Positions 58,562-64,000 of a stretch of DNA of 64,000 nucleotides are shown here, in pieces. Below the pieces are notes generated by a model, which saw nothing but the letters and a program-made list of their open reading frames with translations, searched no databases and was not told the origin of the DNA. Source of the stretch: Bog-473 sp963736525 (GTDB taxonomy: Bacteria; Actinomycetota; Acidimicrobiia; Acidimicrobiales; RAAP-2). A program made the translations under genes and the position numbers. The stretch is from NCBI GenBank assembly GCA_963736525.1, contig CAVTPF010000003.1:28163-92162 (forward strand). The letters are read 5' to 3'. Each line of letters begins with the position of its first letter. Position 1 is the first letter of the stretch.

Positions 58562-59770
58562 CTATTGGATCTTGACCTGCTTGTAGATCCCGTACATGGC
58601 CGAGACGAGGGCGATGGCGACGAAGCCGACGATGACACCCATGAAGACGATGACGATCGGTTCGAACAGGCTCGTGAAGCGCTTGAGCTTCACGTCGAGC
58701 TCCCGGTCGTAGAAGCTTGCCGCCGTCGCCAGCTGGGAGTCGAGGGTTCCCGTCTCCTCCCCGACACGGAACATCTGCCGGGCCGCTCCGGGGAAGAGCC
58801 CGGTGCGGGCGAGAGGCTCGGCCAGGCCCTGGCCCTCGATCATCTCCTCCCGCACCAGGTTGAGGCCGTCGCGGTACACGGCATTGTTGGCGGACTCCGC
58901 GGTGACCTTCATCGCCTCCGGGAGGGCGACGCCGGCGCGGATCATGGACGAGAGGATCCGGCACACCCTCTCGATGACGGCCGTCTTGACCAGGTCGCCC
59001 AGGATCGGGAGCCGCAGGATCATCGAATCCATCCATGCCTTGCCCGCCCTGGACCGACGCATGGACACCGCCGCGATCACGATCAGGAGGATCACGGCCA
59101 GGATCGCCCACCACCAGTGGCTCACGAAGTTGGACGCGCTCAGCAGCATGCGTGTGGGCAGCGGCAACTCGGCATTGAAGGACTTGAAGAAGGTGACGAA
59201 TTTCGGCATCACGAAGGTGGCGAGGACGATGACCACGACCACCGCCATGCAGGCCACGACGGACGGGTAGATCATGGCCGACGTGATCTTCCCCCGCGCT
59301 TCGATGTCTCGATCGAGGTAGTCGGCCAGCTGATCGAGCACGGTGTCGAGGTTTCCGGTCAGCTCGGCCGAAGACAGGACGCCGACGTAGTAGTTCGGGA
59401 AGGCCTCCGGATGCGCGGCCGCGGCCGACGCAAAGGTGTCACCGGCCTGCAGCCGCTCGATCATGTCGTAGATCCCGGTTTGCAGGAGCTTGTCGGGTGT
59501 CTCCTCCGCAATGACCTGCAACGCCTCCATGATCGGGATGCCGGCCCTCACGAAGACGGACAGCTGACGCGAGAAGTGCATGACTGCCTTCCGCGACACC
59601 GTCTTCTTCGTGACCTCGAATTGCAGGATGCTCTTCTTCTGCGAGACCTCAATCGTCTCGTAGCCGCGTTCGAGCAGGGCGAGGTGCACGGCTCCCGGCG
59701 AGGCCGCCGTCTCGGTGCCCGTCACCTTCCGTCCGGTGTCGTCGACTGCGCTGAATCGGTACTTTTCCAT
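58562..59770 (-). CDS. pilC: Type IV pilus inner membrane platform protein PilC (GspF family)
   Basis: A 402-residue platform protein with two GspF domains. It starts MEKYRFSAVDDTGRKVTGTE, the usual opening. Domain 1 has MHFSRQLSVFVRAGIPIMEA and domain 2 VCRILSSMIRAGVALPEAMK. Three membrane helices flank the domains (SAMIYPSVVACMAVVVVIVL; HWWWAILAVILLIVIAA; PIVIVFMGVIVGFVAIALVS). It couples the ATPases to the growing pilus. Start 20 bp after pilB, same operon. Confidence 0.93.
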   Translation of the reverse strand: MEKYRFSAVDDTGRKVTGTETAASPGAVHLALLERGYETIEVSQKKSILQFEVTKKTVSRKAVMHFSRQLSVFVRAGIPIMEALQVIAEETPDKLLQTGIYDMIERLQAGDTFASAAAAHPEAFPNYYVGVLSSAELTGNLDTVLDQLADYLDRDIEARGKITSAMIYPSVVACMAVVVVIVLATFVMPKFVTFFKSFNAELPLPTRMLLSASNFVSHWWWAILAVILLIVIAAVSMRRSRAGKAWMDSMILRLPILGDLVKTAVIERVCRILSSMIRAGVALPEAMKVTAESANNAVYRDGLNLVREEMIEGQGLAEPLARTGLFPGAARQMFRVGEETGTLDSQLATAASFYDRELDVKLKRFTSLFEPIVIVFMGVIVGFVAIALVSAMYGIYKQVKIQ

Positions 59771-59790
59771 TGCGTGTCCCGTCCCTTGGT

Positions 59791-61614
59791 TTAGAGAGAG
59801 TAGATACTGCGGATCACTTCGGAGATGGTCGTGACGTCCTGCGCGACGAGACTGATGGCCTCTTCGCGCAGCGTGCGCATTCCCTGCTTCTGGGCGAGGC
59901 GCCGCAGCTCGTCCTGTGTCGCCCAACCGACGATCAGTCGCTTGATCTCGGGCGACATCTGCAAGAGCTCGTACACGCCGATCCGGTCCTGGTAGCCCGT
60001 GCCGCCGCAGAAGTTGCACCCGGTGCCCTGGCAGAAGTCGGTTTTCACCGGCCCGCCGCTCTCCTCGTAGAAGGCCATCTCCTCTTGTGTCGGCGTGTAG
60101 GGCTCCTTGCAGGAGGGGCAGATGCGCCGCACGAGGCGCTGCCCCACGATGGCGATCACGGAGGAGGCGATCAGGAAGGACTCGATGCCCATGTCGAGGA
60201 ACCGGTGCAGGGCGGAGACGGAGTCCGTGGCGTGGAGGGACGAAAGGACGAGGTGCCCGGTCAGGGCCGACTGCACGGCGATCCGAGCCGTCTCGACGTC
60301 CCGGATCTCCCCGACCAGGATCACGTCGGGGTCCTGGCGCAGGATGGACTTCAGCCCCGTCGCGAACGTCAGCCCGGCCTGCTCGTTCGTCTGGATCTGG
60401 TTGATCGACGGAAAGATGTACTCGACCGGGTCTTCGATCGTCATGACGTTGCGGGTGGGGTCGCTGACCTGCCCCAGGGTGGCGTACAGCGTCGTCGTCT
60501 TGCCGCTTCCCGTGGGGCCGGCGCACAGCACCATGCCGAAGGGTGCCTTCACCAGACTCGAGAACGTCTCGTGCGTGTCCGTCGGCATGCCGAGGTCGTG
60601 GAGACGGAGGACGGACCGGTTCTTGTCGAGGATCCGCATCACGCACTTCTCGCCCCAGATGGTTGCCGCCGTGGCAACACGGACATCAGTGTCTTTGCCG
60701 TCGATCGACGCGGTGAGCTGACCGTCCTGGGGGCGTCGCCGCTCGACGATGTTCATGCCCGCCATGACCTTGATGCGGCTGACGAGGCCAACCCCCATGG
60801 CGGCCGGGAGCATCAGCACCTCTTTGAGCGCACCGTCGATGCGGAAGCGAACCCGGACGACGTCCTGCGACGGCTCGATGTGCACGTCCGAGGCTCGGTC
60901 GCGCTTGGCCTGGGTCAGGATGCGGGTGACCACCTGCACGATGGGAGCGTCGTCGGCGACGACCTCGGTTGCCGTCGTCTCGCTGGCCCGCTTCCGGGAG
61001 ATTTCGACTGCCTCGAATGCTTCGACGAGGGTCTCGACACCGCCGATGGCGCGGTAGCTGTTGTCGATGGCCCATTGGATGTCCGCCTCGGGTGCGAGCA
61101 CGAAGCGGATCGGATGGTCGCTGGAGCCCGAGAGCAGGGCACGGACCGAGACCGACGGCTGGTCCGCCACCGCCACCATGAGCCCGTCGTCGTCGAGCCG
61201 GATCGGCATGGCCATGTGCTCCCGCACGATCTGCTCCGGGATCAGTGCCAGCGCGTCGGGCTTGGGGTTGTCACGCCGGATGTCGACCACCGGCATGTGC
61301 AAGAGATCGGCGAGGACGAGCACGAGCTCTCGTTGATTCAGTGCCCCCATGTCGACCAGGGTCTCACCGAGTCTCTTGCCGGTGTCCGCCTGGGCGATCA
61401 GCGCTTCCGCCACCTCGTCTTCGGAGACCAAGCCGCGCCGGACCAGCAGCGCCCCGAAGGGCTCGCCGCCGGAGGCGTGGCGAGGCCTGGGCTCCGCCGC
61501 CACCTCGGGCGCGGCGAGATCGACGGCGACGCCGCCCCCGTGTGCGTCAGACCCCTCGTCCTGGTGCTCGTCTTGCACGAGCGTGCTGGATCTGTCCTTG
61601 CGTCCCAGTTTCAT
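59791..61614 (-). CDS. pilB: Type IV pilus assembly ATPase PilB (GspE family)
   Basis: A 607-residue motor ATPase. An N-terminal GspE_N domain (FGALLVRRGLVSEDEVAEAL) is followed by Walker A AGPTGSGKTTTLY, Walker B VILVGEIRDVETARIA and the zinc-binding Cys motif CPSCKE...CNFCGGTGY. The first 45 residues are charged and loosely conserved. The ATG at 61614 with GAGGGGGA upstream is the real start, but the frame stays open upstream into the PilX-like gene because of two frameshifts there, so automatic calling would give a 1056-residue fusion. Confidence 0.93.
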   Translation of the reverse strand: MKLGRKDRSSTLVQDEHQDEGSDAHGGGVAVDLAAPEVAAEPRPRHASGGEPFGALLVRRGLVSEDEVAEALIAQADTGKRLGETLVDMGALNQRELVLVLADLLHMPVVDIRRDNPKPDALALIPEQIVREHMAMPIRLDDDGLMVAVADQPSVSVRALLSGSSDHPIRFVLAPEADIQWAIDNSYRAIGGVETLVEAFEAVEISRKRASETTATEVVADDAPIVQVVTRILTQAKRDRASDVHIEPSQDVVRVRFRIDGALKEVLMLPAAMGVGLVSRIKVMAGMNIVERRRPQDGQLTASIDGKDTDVRVATAATIWGEKCVMRILDKNRSVLRLHDLGMPTDTHETFSSLVKAPFGMVLCAGPTGSGKTTTLYATLGQVSDPTRNVMTIEDPVEYIFPSINQIQTNEQAGLTFATGLKSILRQDPDVILVGEIRDVETARIAVQSALTGHLVLSSLHATDSVSALHRFLDMGIESFLIASSVIAIVGQRLVRRICPSCKEPYTPTQEEMAFYEESGGPVKTDFCQGTGCNFCGGTGYQDRIGVYELLQMSPEIKRLIVGWATQDELRRLAQKQGMRTLREEAISLVAQDVTTISEVIRSIYSL

Positions 61615-61627
61615 AATTCCCCCTCGG

Positions 61628-62961
61628 CTACGCCGGTGCTGGAGTGAAGGTAAATTCCGCGCTGGTGACCAGCGGGCTGGCGCCCCCGGCGGTGGTGACC
61701 TGGATGAAGAACGATTGGCCAGACGTCTGCGTAGGGATACGTCAGGGCCGTGATCTCGCTGTTCGAGACGACCTGTACGGCCGTCGCCGGGTAGGCGCTG
61801 CAGGTCGAAGGGGAGACGGGCGTGTTGTTGTTCTCCTCCACCAGGCAGACAGAGGCACCGTTGACGAAGCCGCTCCCCGTGATCGTGATGGCGGTGCTGT
61901 GGGTTTGGTATACCCGACGTCGGAGTCACCGACAGGATGGCCGGGGCTTCGGACGTGTAGTCGAACTCGAAGTTGGAATTGGTGGCGCTGGTGCCTCCGC
62001 TTGGCGTCGTGACCGTGACGTAGTAGCTGGCCAACGTCGTCACCGCCGGTGACTGCGCGGTGATCGTCTGAGTGGCGGTGTTCACGATGACATGCGTGGC
62101 CGGGACGATCTGTTGCGTGGCCGAGTTCTCGTATTGGGCGAGCGGGTCGACGACGACGAAGTTGACGGTCGTACCGCTGGTGAAACCGGTGCCGGTGATC
62201 GTGATGGGTTGGCCACCGTCGATCGTGTTGTTGCCGCCCGTCAGGCCGGTCACGTTGGTGATCGTCGGGATGACCGGGTCCCAATTCCAGCTGTTTATGG
62301 TCAGCGAGCTGCCGCAGTACACCTGACACTCGTCTTGGCTGGGTGCGGTCACGCCGCTCGGGTAGTCGTCGAAGGACACCACGGCCTGGAGCAGAGGACT
62401 CGCCGCACAACTGGTCTGCCCTGCTGCCCATGAGCGGCCCGGGGTGGTGGGGCACGCCGAGATCGTGACTAGCCGCGTGTTCGCGCTGGTGGGGTTCCAT
62501 ACGGTGCTGCAGTACACGTTCATGCTGGGTTGCGTGGTCGGTGGCGGCGCGGCGTACTGCGACGGGCCAGAACCCCAGCAGGAGACCGGCGGGCTGGCAT
62601 TCAGGGTCTGGGGGACCGTCGTGTTGTTCTGCGAGGTATAGAGCAGGGGAGTGGTCCGAATGTTCTGAATGGCCAAGTCGACCGCGTTGGTCGCGGCGTT
62701 GTTCGTGCTCTGGGTGGCGTTGAAGCTGAGGTTGTTGTGGAGGTCGTTCGTGGTCCAGTCGGTCAAGCCACCGATGATCACGCTGACCGCGACCAGGAAC
62801 ACCAGTGCCAGAATGAGAATGGCGCCGGAATCGTCGTGCCGAGCGTGCTCGGCGGTTCCCCCCGTGCGCTTCCCGGGTCCGCGCGCGAGCACCGCCCTCC
62901 TCGCCTCAGCGAGTCGCTGCGTGAGGCGAGCTCGCACCGTGTGTGCGTCGATCCTGCTCAT
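61628..62961 (-). pseudogene. PilX-like/TIG-domain pilus protein, broken by two frameshifts
   Basis: The N-terminus resembles PilX-type minor pilus proteins: a basic start, then DDSGAILILALVFLVAVSVI as the membrane anchor and Asn/Thr-rich stretches. IPT/TIG-like domains follow (GGQPITITGTGFTSGTTVNF, then SAPAILSVTPTSGIPN-type). After SGIPN near 61908 the sense jumps +1 (HSTAITITGSGFVNG), and near 61733 it jumps +1 again (TQTSGQSFFIQVTTAG) to end at a TAG at 61628. In each case one extra base explains the break. Restored, it would be about 444 residues. Errors in sequence or phase variation are both possible. Confidence 0.65.
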
Positions 62962-64000
62962 GATTGGAACCCGTTACTGGTGACGGAGGTCAACCCGTTT
63001 GCGGTGGCCTTGACGGTGTAGGTGCCCGTGCTGTTGAACCCACCCGTCATCTCGCAGCCGGCGAAGCTGGCGACCCCGTTGGTGGCGGCCAGCGTGTTGC
63101 CGCCGGTGCAGGTCAGGGTCGCTCCGAAGCCGGGCTGACTGGCGATGGCCAGGGTGATCGAAGCCGACGAGTTGGCGACCACGTCGCCCTGGGCGTCCTC
63201 GACCGACACCACCGGCTGGACCGTCCACGGCGTGCCGTGACCAGCGGTGGACGAGGGCTCCACGGTGAAGACGAGGTGTGTCGCCGTGCCGTAGACCTGG
63301 AAGCTCGAGCTGGTGATCGTCGTGAACCCGCTTGCGGCGGCCGTCAGCGTGTAGGTGCCCGGCGTGGTCGCTGTGATCTTGCAGCCGGTGAAGGAGGCCT
63401 GCCCGTTCGTGGCGGCCAGCGAGAGGCCACCGGTGCAGGCGAGCGTGCCGCCGGGGTTGGTCCCGATGGCAAGCGTGATCGTGTTGGTCGCCGTCGTCAC
63501 GGTGTTGCCGCCGGCGTCCTCGATGCTGACCACCGGCTGGGTCCCCCAGACGGCTCCCGTGCCGCCGCCACCAGGCTGCGTGCTGAAGGCGAGCTGGGAA
63601 GCGCCACCGATGGTGATGGAGAACGGCGTGCTGGAGCCCGTGTTCAGTCCGCTCGTCGAGGCGGAGATGCTGTAGCTGCCCGTCTGACCGGTGATCTTGC
63701 AGCCCGCGAAGTGCGCGACGCCGCTGGTGGCGGCGAGCGAGTTGCCGCCGGTGCAGGCCAGGGTCGCCCCGGTGCCCGGCTGCGTCGTGATGGCGAGCGA
63801 GACCGAGTTGGTGGCCGTCGTCACGGTGTTGCCGCCCACGTCTTGGACCGTCACGACCGGCTGGGTCGTCCAGGCCGTGCCGTCGACACCGCCGCCGGGC
63901 TCGGTCGTGAAGGCGAGCTGGGAGGCGCCGCCGATGGTAATGGAGAAGGAGCTGGTGTCCACGGTCGTGAAGCCGTTGGCCGCGGCGGACAGTGTGTAGC
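62958..64000 (-). CDS. Ig-like repeat surface protein of the pilus locus, 5' end outside window
   Basis: The last 347 residues of a longer protein. At least three repeats of about 110 residues are seen, each with GGASQLAFTTEPGG-like start, TQPVVTVQDVGGNTVTTATN in the middle and LACTGGNSLAATSGVAHFAG with a Cys pair (ACTGG and AGCK). The pattern fits bacterial Ig-like beta-sandwiches of secreted adhesins. The stop overlaps the PilX-like start (ATGA), so it heads the pilus operon seen here. The start lies beyond 64000. It may be a pilus-tip or surface adhesin. Confidence 0.8.
   Translation of the reverse strand, partial: YTLSAAANGFTTVDTSSFSITIGGASQLAFTTEPGGGVDGTAWTTQPVVTVQDVGGNTVTTATNSVSLAITTQPGTGATLACTGGNSLAATSGVAHFAGCKITGQTGSYSISASTSGLNTGSSTPFSITIGGASQLAFSTQPGGGGTGAVWGTQPVVSIEDAGGNTVTTATNTITLAIGTNPGGTLACTGGLSLAATNGQASFTGCKITATTPGTYTLTAAASGFTTITSSSFQVYGTATHLVFTVEPSSTAGHGTPWTVQPVVSVEDAQGDVVANSSASITLAIASQPGFGATLTCTGGNTLAATNGVASFAGCEMTGGFNSTGTYTVKATANGLTSVTSNGFQS

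Noticed and set aside
59791..62961. A genuine 1056-residue PilX-PilB fusion protein
   Set aside because: The segment between the two domains reads as low-complexity nonsense in that frame, while TIG-domain sense continues in other frames, and pilB has its own ATG and ribosome binding site.

Overview
The window is high-GC bacterial DNA whose gene set points to an actinobacterium, most likely of the class Acidimicrobiia or a relative. The pointers are two LLM-type F420-dependent oxidoreductases, CaiB/BaiF CoA-transferase, enoyl-CoA hydratases, an AtuA-type protein, many GTG starts, ATGA/GTGA stop-start overlaps, and a secreted protein made of GYW...DGGIF.FGDA repeats. No rRNA, phage, transposase or CRISPR array was seen. 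One tRNA (Gly, anticodon TCC) is present.

1-15.4 kb is very GC-rich core-like DNA: a partial AtuA protein, a channel-like membrane protein, a zinc alcohol dehydrogenase, ClpS, a GNAT/MFS pair, an ABC-F protein, a Tat-exported family 5 binding protein, a peroxiredoxin, an ArsR-SRPBCC fusion behind five tandem TTGACA repeats and a palindrome, a PadR-ABC operon whose permease is reduced to a 12-codon stub, and a coupled sulfotransferase/DUF1214 pair.

15.6-34.6 kb looks accessory and by eye is less GC-rich: a membrane GGDEF-EAL protein, an MFS pump with a long leader and an 8-codon ORF behind a near-perfect ribosome binding site, an SGNH hydrolase fused to six 42-residue repeats, a decayed remnant of the same repeat family, a lipoprotein, small orphan genes, a methyltransferase, a CoA-transferase, a frameshifted cyclase-like/ATPase/LuxR regulator, an AmiC-like amide sensor without signal peptide, an HD protein, DUF1918, VOC and thioesterase genes.

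35-53 kb holds truncated haemoglobin, enoyl-CoA hydratases, an RDD protein coupled to a 9-residue-repeat protein, VOC, aldo/keto reductase and LLM genes, a methyltransferase/nuclease-like/small-gene module that may be a restriction-modification system, a histidine kinase-response regulator-ABC1 kinase-thioesterase operon, and a P450-TetR-LLM operon preceded by a perfect 33-bp palindrome.

53-64 kb carries GalE, a secreted protein and a type IV pilus locus. Prepilin peptidase is on the plus strand. On the minus strand, in transcription order, are an Ig-like repeat protein (runs off the window), a PilX-like/TIG protein broken by two frameshifts, PilB, PilC, a structured leader and pilin with a strong hairpin behind it, PilT, and a DUF429 protein. 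The frameshifts leave one continuous reading frame from the PilX-like gene through pilB.

All functional calls come from reading motifs. No database search was run.
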